Source: Streptomyces phaeoluteigriseus
Lineage (GTDB): Bacteria > Actinomycetota > Actinomycetes > Streptomycetales > Streptomycetaceae
Length of the DNA: 56,708 bases
NCBI RefSeq assembly: GCF_001896135.2
Contig: NZ_MPOH02000019.1
Coordinates: forward strand, 608,689-665,396
Direction of reading: 5' to 3'
Of this stretch, positions 1 to 8,602 are shown one piece after another (position 1 is the first letter of the stretch; each line of letters begins with the position of its first letter). The notes under the pieces were generated by a model, which worked only from the letters and a program-made list of their open reading frames with translations, was not told the origin of the DNA and made no database searches. A program made the position numbers and the translations under genes.

Positions 1-988
1 GCCCCGCCCGTCGCCCCCTCCGCCGCACCCGCCCCGCCGGTCGCCCCGTCGGCCTCGCCGCCGGGGACAGCACCGTCGGCCTGCTGCCCGGAGGCCTCGC
101 GGGCCGCCGCGTTCTCCTCCTGCATCACGCCGCTGATGGTGGTGAAGGTGTAGCCCGCCGCCTTCATCTTCTTGATGTACGTCGGCAGCGCGGCGATCGT
201 CTGTGAGCGCTCGCCGCCCGCGTCGTGGAAGAGGACCGAGGCGCCCTTGCCGTCCTCCGGCGTGGCCCACTTGATGATGTTGGAGACGCCCGGCCGCTTC
301 CAGTCGTCGCTGTCGGTGTCGACGAAGACGCTGGTGTAACCGTCCTCGCCGAGCCGCTGGTAGACGGGCCAGCTGTAGTTGTCGATGGCGTCCGTCTCCG
401 AGGAGTACGGCGCACGGAACAGCGTGGTGGTGACGCCGGCCGCGCCCGCGAGCGCCAGCTGGGTCTGCTCCATCTCGCGGTCGACGCGGGCGTCGCTCTG
501 GTAGGAGAGGTCGACGTGGGTGAAGGTGTGGATGCCCACCTCGTTGCCCTGCTCGACCAGGTCCTCCACGATGTCCGGGTAGCGCGAGACCATCGACCCG
601 ACCAGGAAGAACGTGGCCGGCACGTCGTACTTCTCGAGGATCTCCAGGACCTCGGGGGTCCAGGTGGGGTTGGGCCGTCGTCGAAGGTGAGCGCGATCGT
701 CTTGTCCGGCACCGAGACCGTGGTGGCCTGGCCGCCCCGGAAGGTGAGGATCGGGCCGCCGTCGAGGATGTCGTCGGGCACCTCGCTCGCGCTGGCCCCG
801 GTGCGCACGCGCTGGTCGCCGCCGACCTCGGCGCGCAGGTAGCCGTCGAGCAGCATCACGCTGGTGAGCGCGAGCAGGAGCAGCCCCGCGAGGATGACGC
901 GGGGTTTCTGGAGGGCCGCGGCCTTGCCCGCCGCCCGTTCGATACGGGAGGGGGCGCGGCGCCGGCCGCGGGAGGGAGTCGTCGTCAT
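1..988 (-). CDS. Polysaccharide deacetylase (NodB family), frameshifted and cut by the window edge
   Basis: The protein starts MTTTPSRGRRR, has a basic N-terminus and one membrane segment (about residues 33-50), then a NodB deacetylase domain beginning with the metal-binding TFDDGP motif. Reading stays in frame to about 676; there a base appears lost (GGG where GGGG is expected), and the next frame continues with PNPTWTPEVLEIL, then FFLVGS, HTFTHVDL and FRAPYSS, all typical deacetylase motifs. The domain acts outside the membrane on N-acetylated glycans. In streptomycetes such proteins often carry a family-2 glycosyltransferase downstream, which would lie left of position 1; that part is inference. 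It follows the small membrane protein gene by 19 bases, so an operon is likely. Confidence 0.8.
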
Positions 989-1007
989 GTGGGTGGCTGC
1001 GTTCCGG

Positions 1008-1427
1008 TCAGTTGGCGGCCGCGGAGGCGGAGACGGACGGGGATGAGGACGAGGACGAGGAGGGGGACGGGGAGGAGGTCGGGGAGGCGGTGCCGGTGGG
1101 CGGGGTGTCGCCCGGCAGGCCGACCGGGTTGCCGACGCCGCCGTCCGGGCGCATACCGCCGGGGCCCTGGCCTCCCTGGGCGTTGCCGCCGAACGGCAGC
1201 AGTGAGGACGGGTTCAGCGAGGTGCCCCAGCCCATGAAGGCGGCGCTCAGGACGACCGCGTAGACGAGGCAGCCGACGCCCATGAGGACGCCGATCCGGC
1301 GCAGCAGCTTGGACCGGCGTCCGGAGTTGTCAACGAACACGGGCCCCTCGGCGGCGGAGTCGTGGCCGCGTTTGCGACGGCGACCGCGAGCGGCGGCACG
1401 GCTTTCGATGGCAGGCTCGGAATGCAT
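1008..1427 (-). CDS. Small membrane protein with Ser/Pro-rich tail
   Basis: 139 residues. A basic N-terminus (GRRRKRGH) leads to one transmembrane segment (about residues 48-70, VLMGVGCLVYAVVLSAAFMG). A low-complexity outside tail follows, rich in Gly, Pro and Ser, including a long run of serines broken by prolines. It lies just upstream of the deacetylase gene on the same strand, so both probably act together at the cell surface. No catalytic motif is visible and I do not recognise a function. Confidence 0.6.
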   Translation of the reverse strand: MHSEPAIESRAAARGRRRKRGHDSAAEGPVFVDNSGRRSKLLRRIGVLMGVGCLVYAVVLSAAFMGWGTSLNPSSLLPFGGNAQGGQGPGGMRPDGGVGNPVGLPGDTPPTGTASPTSSPSPSSSSSSSPSVSASAAAN

Positions 1428-1634
1428 TCCCCGGATATTAGGGAGGCTTTATGTGCCCTAAACTCTGCTCTTCTTGTGAGAGAGCCATGAGGAACGGGCG
1501 AACCTGTCTCCTGCCTGAGAGAAAGGGCAAAGACCTGCGCGGCCGAACCTGGATGAAGGCGGGTCTATTGTCGCTTTTGGGCGCCGGATCGCACCATTTT
1601 GTTCACATCCATCCATGAAATGGCTGTGTGTTTG

Positions 1635-1685
1635 CCGTTCCGGCGCGGGACCCTCGAATGTGAGACATTTCGAGTTCGGGAACGG
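1635..1685. promoter_or_regulatory. Nested inverted repeat upstream of the GH18 gene
   Basis: In the 307-base gap between two divergent genes, CCGTTCC (1635-1641) pairs with GGAACGG (1679-1685), and inside it CTCGAATG (1653-1660) pairs with CATTTCGAG (1666-1674) around a 5-base loop. It lies 50-100 bases before the start of the GH18 gene. It could be an operator or a transcribed 5'-leader hairpin; the sequence does not decide. The rest of the gap holds no gene I can support. Confidence 0.45.
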
Positions 1686-1734
1686 TCTTTGTTTCCGTCC
1701 TGAGACAGAAATCACGAGAGCGGGTGCATGCGCA

Positions 1735-2763
1735 ATGAGGAGTTTCCTGAGGCCGGCGGCCGGGCTCACCTGCCTGTTTGCCTTGGCCACCGCGGGATGC
1801 TCCGCGGGGTCCGACGGCACGTCGGACGCGGCACCCGCGACACCGCGACAGAGCACCAGTGCCGCGCCGTCGCAGAACGCCGCGTCCCGTACGTCGTACG
1901 CCCCCTACGTCAACGCGGCGGAGGCCTCCGCCAACGACGCGGCGGGCTCACCGGCGGCGTACAACCTGGCCTTCGTCATCTCCGACGGGAGCGGCTGCAC
2001 CCCGGAGTGGAACGGCCAGTACGCCGTGGACGACACCGCCGTGGCCTCGCGCGTCTCGGCGCTCACGGAGACGGGCGCCTCGGTGCGGGTCTCCTTCGGC
2101 GGGGCGTCCGGGAAGGAACTGGCGGCCACCTGCGACAGCGTGGCCGAGCTGACGCGGGCCTACGGCGCGGCGCTCGACGCGGCCGGTTCCACGCAGGCCG
2201 ACTTCGACATCGAGGGCGAGGAGCTGACCGACGCCGACTCGGTCGCCCTGCGCTCCCGGGCGATCGCCGCGCTCCAGGAGGAACGCCCGGACCTGGAGGT
2301 CTCGTTCACCCTTCCGGTGATGCCGTCGGGGCTGGACTCCGACAGCCTCGCGCTGCTGACCTCGGCGAACAAGTACGACGTCCAGGTGTCCGCCGTCAAC
2401 CTGATGACGATGAACTACGGCGAGTCGTACACCGGCGACATGGGCGGGTACGCGATCACCTCGGCCACCGCCGCGCACACCCAGTTGAAGGGGATCTTCG
2501 GCACGGCGGACGCCGACGCCTGGAAGGGCATGGCGCTCACCTCGATGATCGGCGTCAACGACGTCGACAACGAGACGTTCACGCTCGCGGACGCGGCGGA
2601 GGTGCGGGCGTTCGCCGAGGAGAAGGGCATCGCCTGGGTGTCGATGTGGTCGACGTTCAGGGACCAGCAGTGCGAGGACGGCACCGACGCGGACGACGCG
2701 CTGACCAACTGCAGTGGCGTGGAGCAGACCGCGGGCGCGTTCGCGGAAGCCTTCTCCGAGTGA
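1735..2763 (+). CDS. Secreted GH18 chitinase-like lipoprotein
   Basis: Starting at ATG 1735 gives MRSFLRPAAGLTCLF with a lipobox LATAGC, so the mature protein would begin at a lipidated Cys. A Ser/Thr/Ala-rich linker follows, then a family-18 glycosidase barrel. The active-site strand reads ADFDIEGEEL, matching the family's DxDxE signature with the acid Glu present; NLMTMNYG is the next conserved barrel strand. Length is about 342 residues. The open frame extends upstream to 1615, but that part lacks signal-peptide character. Likely role: chitin or chitooligosaccharide hydrolysis at the cell surface. The gene is monocistronic and convergent with the next one. Confidence 0.82.
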   Translation: MRSFLRPAAGLTCLFALATAGCSAGSDGTSDAAPATPRQSTSAAPSQNAASRTSYAPYVNAAEASANDAAGSPAAYNLAFVISDGSGCTPEWNGQYAVDDTAVASRVSALTETGASVRVSFGGASGKELAATCDSVAELTRAYGAALDAAGSTQADFDIEGEELTDADSVALRSRAIAALQEERPDLEVSFTLPVMPSGLDSDSLALLTSANKYDVQVSAVNLMTMNYGESYTGDMGGYAITSATAAHTQLKGIFGTADADAWKGMALTSMIGVNDVDNETFTLADAAEVRAFAEEKGIAWVSMWSTFRDQQCEDGTDADDALTNCSGVEQTAGAFAEAFSE

Positions 2764-2774
2764 CGCCGGCTCGG

Positions 2775-3224
2775 CTAGCGCCTCCTGTGCACGAGCCGGC
2801 CCGCGCACACCGTCGCGATGCACGCGCCGCTCTCGTCGAAGACGGCGAGGTCGGCGCGGCCGGTCTCGGTGATCGCGGTCGGCCGGGCCCGCGCCAGCAC
2901 GACCACGTCGTTGCGGTCGGCGGCGGCCCGGAGTTCGGGTGAGCCGGCGTGTTCCGCGAGGACGGCCGCCGCGCCGAGCTTCAGCACCGCGTGGATGCGC
3001 TCACGCGGGCTCGGGGCGTCCGGCAGGGGTCCCTCGTGCAGGTGCGCGGGGCCGAGCACGCCGGGCCAGCGCCGGACCCGCGCGCCGGGAAACCGCCGCT
3101 CCAGCTCCGCGAGGGGCCCCACACCCGCGACCCGGCCGCCCTGGACGGCGACAGCACCACCCCTGACCGGCTCCGGGTCGTCCCAGACGTGGCGGACCTC
3201 GTCGGCCGCGTGGATCGTCAGCAC
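2775..3224 (-). CDS. Imidazolonepropionase-like amidohydrolase-fold protein
   Basis: 149 residues from GTG 3224, seven bases after the mqnC stop, so probably co-transcribed with mqnC. It looks like the N-terminal beta-sandwich part of an amidohydrolase (AVAVQGGRVAGVGPLAEL, then GVLGPAHLHEG), followed by the C-terminal sandwich (ADLAVFDESGACIATVCAGRLVHRR). It lacks the metal-binding barrel of a complete amidohydrolase, so it is probably not a normal hydrolase. The link to mqnC suggests a menaquinone-related role, but that is inference only. Confidence 0.6.
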   Translation of the reverse strand: MLTIHAADEVRHVWDDPEPVRGGAVAVQGGRVAGVGPLAELERRFPGARVRRWPGVLGPAHLHEGPLPDAPSPRERIHAVLKLGAAAVLAEHAGSPELRAAADRNDVVVLARARPTAITETGRADLAVFDESGACIATVCAGRLVHRRR

Positions 3225-3231
3225 GGGGAGG

Positions 3232-4431
3232 TCAGTTGGAGGCCAGCAGCTTCAGCTCGGGGTGCGCGGTGCCGCCCTCGATCGCGGTGGACGAGATGTG
3301 CGAGACGACCCGCTCGTCGACCGGGTCGTTCGCCGGGTCGTCGTGCACCACGAGGTGCTCGTACGTCGTCGCACGCTGGGCCGGGACGCGGCCCGCCTTG
3401 CGGATCAGGTCGATGATCTCCAGGCGGTTGGAGCGGTGCTTGGCACCGGCCGAGGAGACGACGTTCTCCTCCAGCATGATCGAGCCGAGATCGTCCGCGC
3501 CGTAGTGCAGCGACAGCTGGCCGACCTCCTTGCCCGTGGTCAGCCAGGAGCCCTGGATGTGCCGGACGTTGTCGAGGAAGAGGCGGGCGATCGCGATCAT
3601 CCGCAGGTACTCGAAGAGGGTCGCCTGGGTGCGGCCCTTCAGGTGGTTGTTCTCGGGCTGGTAGGTGTACGGAATGAAGGCGCGGAAGCCGCCCGTCCGG
3701 TCCTGTACGTCGCGGATCATCCGCAGGTGCTCGATGCGCTCGGCGTTGGTCTCGCCGGTCCCCATCAGCATGGTCGACGTGGACTCCACGCCGAGGTTGT
3801 GCGCGGTCTCCATGATCTCCAACCAGCGCTCGCCGGACTCCTTCAACGGAGCGATCGCCTTGCGCGGGCGGGCGGGGAGCAGCTCGGCGCCGGCCCCGGC
3901 GAAGGAGTCGAGACCCGCGGCGTGGATGCGCTGGATCGCCTCCTCGACGGACACCTTCGAGATCCGCGCCATGTGCTCGACCTCGCTCGCCCCCAGGCTG
4001 TGGATGACGAGCTGCGGGTACTCCTTCTTGATGGCGGAGAAGTGCTTCTCGTAGTACTCGACGCCGTAGTCCGGGTGGTGTCCGCCCTGGAACATGATCT
4101 GGGTGCCGCCGAGTTCGACGGTCTCCGCGCACCGGCGCAGGATGTCGTCCAGGTCGCGCGTCCAGCCCTTGGCCGTGTCCTTCGGCGCCGCGTAGAAGGC
4201 GCAGAACTTGCACGCCGTGACGCACACGTTCGTGTAGTTGATGTTGCGCTCGATGATGTACGTCGCGATGTGCTCGATGCCGGCGTACTGACGGCGGCGT
4301 ACGGCGTCGGCGGCGGAGCCCAGCGCGTGCAGGGGCGCGTCGCGGTAGAGGTCGAGCGCCTCCTCGGGGGTGATCCGCCCACCCTCGGCGGCACGGTCGA
4401 GGACGGACTGGAGGTCGGCCTTCTCGGTCAC
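3232..4431 (-). CDS. mqnC: Cyclic dehypoxanthinyl futalosine synthase MqnC
   Basis: 399 residues from GTG 4431, with an AAGGGA ribosome site upstream. The radical-SAM cluster motif CVTACKFC (CxxxCxxC) sits near residue 70, followed by GGTQIMFQGGHHPD. Downstream, MLMGTGET and the iron-sulfur/SAM barrel strands match the MqnC/MqnE/CofH group. MqnC cyclises dehypoxanthine futalosine in the futalosine route to menaquinone, in the cytoplasm. mqnA of the same pathway lies about 2.7 kb away on the same strand, which supports MqnC rather than a CofH paralogue. No frame problem is seen. Confidence 0.93.
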   Translation of the reverse strand: MTEKADLQSVLDRAAEGGRITPEEALDLYRDAPLHALGSAADAVRRRQYAGIEHIATYIIERNINYTNVCVTACKFCAFYAAPKDTAKGWTRDLDDILRRCAETVELGGTQIMFQGGHHPDYGVEYYEKHFSAIKKEYPQLVIHSLGASEVEHMARISKVSVEEAIQRIHAAGLDSFAGAGAELLPARPRKAIAPLKESGERWLEIMETAHNLGVESTSTMLMGTGETNAERIEHLRMIRDVQDRTGGFRAFIPYTYQPENNHLKGRTQATLFEYLRMIAIARLFLDNVRHIQGSWLTTGKEVGQLSLHYGADDLGSIMLEENVVSSAGAKHRSNRLEIIDLIRKAGRVPAQRATTYEHLVVHDDPANDPVDERVVSHISSTAIEGGTAHPELKLLASN

Positions 4432-4503
4432 CGAAGCGTCCCTTTCGTCAAGGGTTGTGGACGGACCCGGCCAGCCTACGCCAGCGCCTTCCGACGGCTC
4501 ACC

Positions 4504-5322
4504 TCAGGCCGCGTACGCGCCCATCACCACACCGGCGTACACACCGGCGGTCAGGAACGGCCCGAACGGGATCGCCGTCTTGCGTCCGGCCCTGCGCGCG
4601 AGCAGCAGCGCGCCGCCGTACAGCGCGCCGAACAGGAACCCGGCGAAGGTGCCCAGCATGACCGTCCCCCAGCCGTACCAGCCGAGGACCGCGCCCGCGC
4701 CGAGGGCGAGTTTCACGTCGCCGAAGGCCATGCCGCCCGGGTTGACGAGGTGCAGCACGAGGTAGCCGGCGCTGAGCGCGAGGGCGCCCAGCAGGGCCGT
4801 CGTCCAGTCACCCGCGTGCTCGGGCAGCAGCGCGGCCACCCCGAGCAGGGTGAGAGCGGCGGCCGCGAGGGACAGCGTGAGCGGATCGGGCAGCCGCTTC
4901 ACCCGCAGGTCCACGGCCGCGAGCAGCACCCCGACGGGCGCCAGCAGCAGCCATACGGCCACCTCGGGCCGGATGCCGGTGGCGAGCGCCAGCCCGGCGC
5001 AGAGGACCGCGGTGGCGAGGGAGGGACGGAGGGCGCCGGGACCGTACGGCGGTGACGTGCCGGGGCAGCCGGGACAGCGGGCGGGACCGAGCCAGCCGCC
5101 CAGGGGGTGTCCCGCGGGACAGGTACGGCGCCAGCCGGGATCGACGGGTCCGGACCCCTCCCCCTCCCCCTCTCCTTCCCCTTTCCCCTCCCCGTCCTCC
5201 AGTTCCACCGAGAACCGGTACACCGCCCGTGGCAGCACCGCTCCCGCGAGCGCGCCCCACACCGCCGCGAGGAGGATCAGCAGGGCGTCGATCGGTGCGA
5301 CGGTCAAGGAACTCCACCTCAT
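4504..5322 (-). CDS. A24-family prepilin peptidase
   Basis: A polytopic membrane protein with the two aspartate motifs of type IV prepilin peptidases: AVDLRVKRLPD and GMAFGDVKLALG. An N-terminal cytoplasmic loop carries Cys residues (TCPAGH and CPGC) and a low-complexity GEGKGEGEGEGEG stretch encoded by a purine-rich repeat. It would cleave leader peptides of pilin-like proteins. Start choice is uncertain: ATG 5322, GTG 5361, or TTG 5307, which has the best ribosome site (GAGGTGGAG). No pilin genes are in the window. Confidence 0.82.
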   Translation of the reverse strand: MRWSSLTVAPIDALLILLAAVWGALAGAVLPRAVYRFSVELEDGEGKGEGEGEGEGSGPVDPGWRRTCPAGHPLGGWLGPARCPGCPGTSPPYGPGALRPSLATAVLCAGLALATGIRPEVAVWLLLAPVGVLLAAVDLRVKRLPDPLTLSLAAAALTLLGVAALLPEHAGDWTTALLGALALSAGYLVLHLVNPGGMAFGDVKLALGAGAVLGWYGWGTVMLGTFAGFLFGALYGGALLLARRAGRKTAIPFGPFLTAGVYAGVVMGAYAA

Positions 5323-5379
5323 CTCTTCACTCGTCGCCTGTGCCCGCGCGCCGCTCTCCACCTGGGCCCGCGCCGCCCG

Positions 5380-7053
5380 CTAGTCGACCCGCGACATCCG
5401 CGCGACGGGATTCCCCTCGGCCGAACTCTCCGACACATACGTCAGGTCGTCGCCCGTCCGCGTCAACCGCACGGTGTGGGCGGCCGGGTTGCAGCCGCCG
5501 TGGTTGGTCCGCGCGCCGACCGAGGTGGTGATCAGTTCCTTCGCGGTCACCTTCTTCAAGGTGAGGATGTCGAGGCAGACACCGCCGAGCACATCGGTCT
5601 GGCGGAGGCGGCCCAACTCCTTTCCCACGGCGGCCTGTTTTACCGTCAGCCGGAAGGTGCCCATCGGGAGCCGGCCGTCGAGGCCGCTGCCCTGGCCCTC
5701 CCAGGTGCCGACGTAGGCCGCGGGGACCACGCCGGTCGCGGCCGGGGGCGCGGTGGCGGCCGGGGCCGAGGAGGACGCGTCGCTGCCCGCGGCGCTGTCG
5801 TTGTCGTCGGAGCCCGAGCCCGGCATCAGGTCGAGGACGAACACCGAGCCGACCGTCACCGCCGCCAGCGCGCCCGCGACCGCGAGCGCCAGGGTGCAGC
5901 TCAGCCGGCGCCCGCGCCCGCCCTCGCCGGGCGTCGCGGCGGCGGCGAGGGAGAGGGACACCTTGCCGGGCCGCTCACCGCCGGCCGTGGACCTCCCGGC
6001 GTCCCGCGGCGCGGGCATCACCGGCGCCGGTCCGAACTCCCCCACCTCGGCGGGAGTCTGTGCCTCCCCCACCCTGGACGGCCCCTCCGCCTCCCCCACC
6101 GAGGCGCTGCTGAACCCCACCGGCCCGGACACCGCTCCCGCGCCGGCCCCCGCCCCCGTCGCCTCCAGGTTCAGCAGTTGTACGGCGCTCCGCCCCACCT
6201 GTTCCACCAGCCTCCCCGGCAGCCAGCCCGAGGCGACCAGGCGGGCCGCCCCCTCGGGAGCGAGTCGGTGGGCGACCTCCGCGGGGGTGGGCCGGGCGGC
6301 CGGTTCCTTGGCGAGGCAGGCCGTGACCAGGTCCAGCAGGTCCCCGTCCAGGCGGCCGAGCGCGGGCTGCTCGTGGACGACCTTGTAGAGCAGGGCGGCC
6401 GAGGAGTCGCCGGGGAAAGGGGGTTCGCCGGTCGCCGCGTACGCCAGTACGGCGCCGAGGGAGAAGACGTCGGCCGCGCCGCCCGCGCCCTTGCCGAGGA
6501 TCTGTTCGGGGGCCATGTAGCCGGGGGAGCCGACGGAGACGCCGGTCGAGGTGAGGGACGCGGTGCCGTCCGTCGCGCGGGCGATGCCGAAGTCGATGAG
6601 CAGGGGGCCGTCGACGGTGAGGAGGACGTTGGACGGCTTGACGTCCCGGTGCACGAGGCCGAGTCCGTGGACGGTGGCGAGCGCTTCCCCGAGGCCCGCC
6701 CCCAGCACCCGTACCGTGTGCTCGGGCAGTGCGCCGCCGCCCGCGACCGCCGCGGCCAGCGAGGGTCCGGCCGCGTAGGCGGTGGCGACCCAGGGGACGT
6801 GCGCCGTCGGGTCCGCGTCCAGGACGGGCGCGGTCCAGGCACCGCCGACCCGCCGGGCGGCGTCGACCTCGCGGCGGAAGCGGGCCCGGAACTCCTCGTC
6901 GAGCGCGAGGTGCGGGTGCACGATCTTCACGGCGACGGTGCGCCCTCCGGCACTGCGGCCCAGGTAGACGCGGCCCATCCCGCCGGAGCCGAGCCGGCCC
7001 AGCAGCCGGTAGGGCCCCACCTCGGTGGGTTCGTCGACACCGAGCGGCTGCAT
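5380..7053 (-). CDS. Transmembrane serine/threonine protein kinase
   Basis: A PknB-type kinase. The glycine loop is GSGGMGRVYLG, the ATP-anchoring Lys is in VAVKIVHP, the catalytic loop is HRDVKPSNVLL, then DFGIA and APEQ, so it looks active. A linker rich in Gly/Ala/Pro leads to one transmembrane segment (about residues 375-395) and an external domain of about 150 residues with no PASTA repeats. ATG 7053 is preferred over GTG 7062 because GAGGGG lies eight bases before it. The external domain probably senses something, unknown. It sits between mqnA and the prepilin peptidase on the same strand. Confidence 0.88.
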   Translation of the reverse strand: MQPLGVDEPTEVGPYRLLGRLGSGGMGRVYLGRSAGGRTVAVKIVHPHLALDEEFRARFRREVDAARRVGGAWTAPVLDADPTAHVPWVATAYAAGPSLAAAVAGGGALPEHTVRVLGAGLGEALATVHGLGLVHRDVKPSNVLLTVDGPLLIDFGIARATDGTASLTSTGVSVGSPGYMAPEQILGKGAGGAADVFSLGAVLAYAATGEPPFPGDSSAALLYKVVHEQPALGRLDGDLLDLVTACLAKEPAARPTPAEVAHRLAPEGAARLVASGWLPGRLVEQVGRSAVQLLNLEATGAGAGAGAVSGPVGFSSASVGEAEGPSRVGEAQTPAEVGEFGPAPVMPAPRDAGRSTAGGERPGKVSLSLAAAATPGEGGRGRRLSCTLALAVAGALAAVTVGSVFVLDLMPGSGSDDNDSAAGSDASSSAPAATAPPAATGVVPAAYVGTWEGQGSGLDGRLPMGTFRLTVKQAAVGKELGRLRQTDVLGGVCLDILTLKKVTAKELITTSVGARTNHGGCNPAAHTVRLTRTGDDLTYVSESSAEGNPVARMSRVD

Positions 7054-7126
7054 GACGTCCACCCCTCCCCCGTAGACCCGGTGGGCCCGTGGCCCCCCAG
7101 GGCCCGTCAGCAGCCTAGTGCCGTCG

Positions 7127-7975
7127 TCACGGCTGAAGAAGGTCGACCTTGACGTCGGCCGGGAAGCCGGTCGTCGGGCCGACGCGACGGGCGAACTCGG
7201 TGACGGCCGCCAACTGGGCGGGCCCGAAGCGGAAGTCGAGCGTGGTGAAGTAGCGCTCCAGGACCTCCTCGTCGAAGCTCTCCCAACGGGCCGCCTGCTC
7301 GGCGACCTTGGTGACCTCTTCGAGGGAGAGGTTGCGGGAGGCGAGGAAGGCCTCGTGGACCTTGCGGGTGATGAGCGGCTCGCGCTCCAGGTAGTCCCGG
7401 CGGGCCGCCCACACCGCGAAGACGAACGGCAGGCCGGTCCACTCCTTCCAGAGCGCGCCCAGGTCGTGCACCTGGAGGCCGTACCTGGGGCCGTCGAGCA
7501 GGTTCGCCCGCAGCGCCGCGTCGCCGATGAGTACGGCCGCCTCGGCCTCCTGCATCATCAGGCTCAGGTCGGGCGGGCAGGTGTAGTAGTCCGGCCGGAC
7601 GCCGTAGCGGTCGGACAGCAGGAGCTGGGCCAGGCGCACGGAGGTGCGTGAGGTGGAGCCGAGGGCGACGCGGGCGCCGTCCAGTTCCTCCAGCGGCACC
7701 TGGGAGACGATCACGCAGGACATGACGGGACCGTCGCAGCCGACGGCGATGTCGGGGAATGCGACCAGGTCGTCGGCGTTCTTCAGGAACTCGACGAGGG
7801 TGATGGGCCCGATGTCGAGGTCCCCCCGCACCAACTGCTCGCTGAGCCTCTCCGGGGTGTCCTTGGTCAGCTCGAAGTCGAGGAGGGTGCCGGTTCTCGC
7901 GAGCCCCCAGTACAGGGGCAGGCAGTTGAGGAACTGGATGTGGCCGACGCGCGGCCGGGTGCGAGAATTGTCCAC
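7127..7975 (-). CDS. mqnA: Chorismate dehydratase MqnA
   Basis: Starting at GTG 7975 the protein begins MDNSRTRPRVGHIQFLNC. It shows the MqnA signatures FLNCLPLYWGL, DIGPITLVEFL and GSTSRTSVRLAQLLL, and AAVLIGDAALR, all typical of the periplasmic-binding-like fold that turns chorismate into 3-(1-carboxyvinyloxy)benzoate, the first step of the futalosine menaquinone pathway. No ribosome site precedes the GTG, but TATCGT lies 8 bases upstream, so a leaderless transcript is possible. Length is the family norm (about 282). Further upstream starts exist but add low-complexity residues. Confidence 0.92.
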   Translation of the reverse strand: MDNSRTRPRVGHIQFLNCLPLYWGLARTGTLLDFELTKDTPERLSEQLVRGDLDIGPITLVEFLKNADDLVAFPDIAVGCDGPVMSCVIVSQVPLEELDGARVALGSTSRTSVRLAQLLLSDRYGVRPDYYTCPPDLSLMMQEAEAAVLIGDAALRANLLDGPRYGLQVHDLGALWKEWTGLPFVFAVWAARRDYLEREPLITRKVHEAFLASRNLSLEEVTKVAEQAARWESFDEEVLERYFTTLDFRFGPAQLAAVTEFARRVGPTTGFPADVKVDLLQP

Positions 7976-8100
7976 ATCGCGACGATAGACCCCGGCCGGT
8001 GGCGTGCGGCCTCCGGCCCCCGCCGCGACCCCCACGGGGGCCCGCCGTCAACCCCTTTTCCGGATCTTCAAACATCCGGGTGACGTGATCTTGACCTCTA

Positions 8101-8287
8101 TTGCATTCCGGTGCCTACATGCTAGGCTCGCCCGCAAGTTGCAGTTTGGTTTCCCTTGCAGTACAGAGCCTGCGGAGCATGTAACCGCGGGCTCTTGACG
8201 TTTTCAGACGTATGCAGTTGTGCGGCACTTGCTTTCACGCTTGCAGGGTTCTGGAGCAGGGCAACCCTTTGGGCCCAAGGAGGGCTT
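8101..8287 (+). promoter_or_regulatory. Promoter and long structured 5' leader of the cold-shock gene
   Basis: Candidate promoter TTGCAT (8101-8106), 16 bases, TAGGCT (8123-8128); this would give a leader of about 150 bases. Within it an 11-bp stem, with one position pairable as G-U, forms between 8165-8175 and 8185-8195, its loop holding ATG TAA. A strong AAGGAGG ribosome site lies just before the start at 8288. Long 5' leaders that refold at low temperature are known for csp genes; that this one does so is inference. The divergent mqnA starts at 7975. Confidence 0.5.
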
Positions 8288-8491
8288 ATGGCTACCGGAA
8301 CCGTGAAGTGGTTCAACGCCGAAAAGGGCTTTGGCTTCATCGCCCAAGAGGGCGGCGGCCCCGACGTCTTCGTCCACTACTCCGCGATCAACGCGCAGGG
8401 TTTTCGTTCGCTCGAGGAGAACCAAGCGGTCTCCTTCGACGTGACCCAGGGCCCGAAGGGCCCGCAGGCGGAGAACGTCACCCCCGTCTGA
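8288..8491 (+). CDS. Cold-shock domain protein (CspA family)
   Basis: 67 residues, the full size of a single cold-shock domain. RNP1 reads KGFGFI and RNP2 VFVHYSAI, preceded by GTVKWFN; these bind single-stranded RNA and DNA. It acts as an RNA chaperone or antiterminator in the cytoplasm. A long leader upstream and a strong hairpin terminator downstream make it a single-gene unit next to mqnA, the same order as I recall in S. coelicolor. Confidence 0.95.
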   Translation: MATGTVKWFNAEKGFGFIAQEGGGPDVFVHYSAINAQGFRSLEENQAVSFDVTQGPKGPQAENVTPV

Positions 8492-8543
8492 TCGCCTGAC
8501 CGCATCACACCCTGAGATCGCAAGTCTCTGAGAGCAGTACCCA

Positions 8544-8576
8544 AGGAGCCCCGCGCCGCAAGGCGACGGGGCTCCT
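8544..8576. terminator. Strong hairpin terminator between csp and the XRE gene
   Basis: AGGAGCCCCG (8544-8553) pairs perfectly with CGGGGCTCCT (8567-8576); an inner CGCC/GGCG stem closes on a GCAA tetraloop, with one bulged A. It lies between two convergent genes and can serve both. There is no U-tract, as is usual in streptomycetes. Confidence 0.85.
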
Positions 8577-8602
8577 GCCTTTCCGCGACAACCCCCGCGC
8601 CC

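Noticed and set aside
1470..1545. Possible riboswitch: CTCTCAGGC on the minus strand (glycine-like) and CTGAGA with GAACCTGGAT on the plus strand (TPP-like)
   Set aside because: Only isolated motif pieces are present; the other conserved parts of both aptamers are missing and the neighbouring genes have no link to glycine or thiamine.
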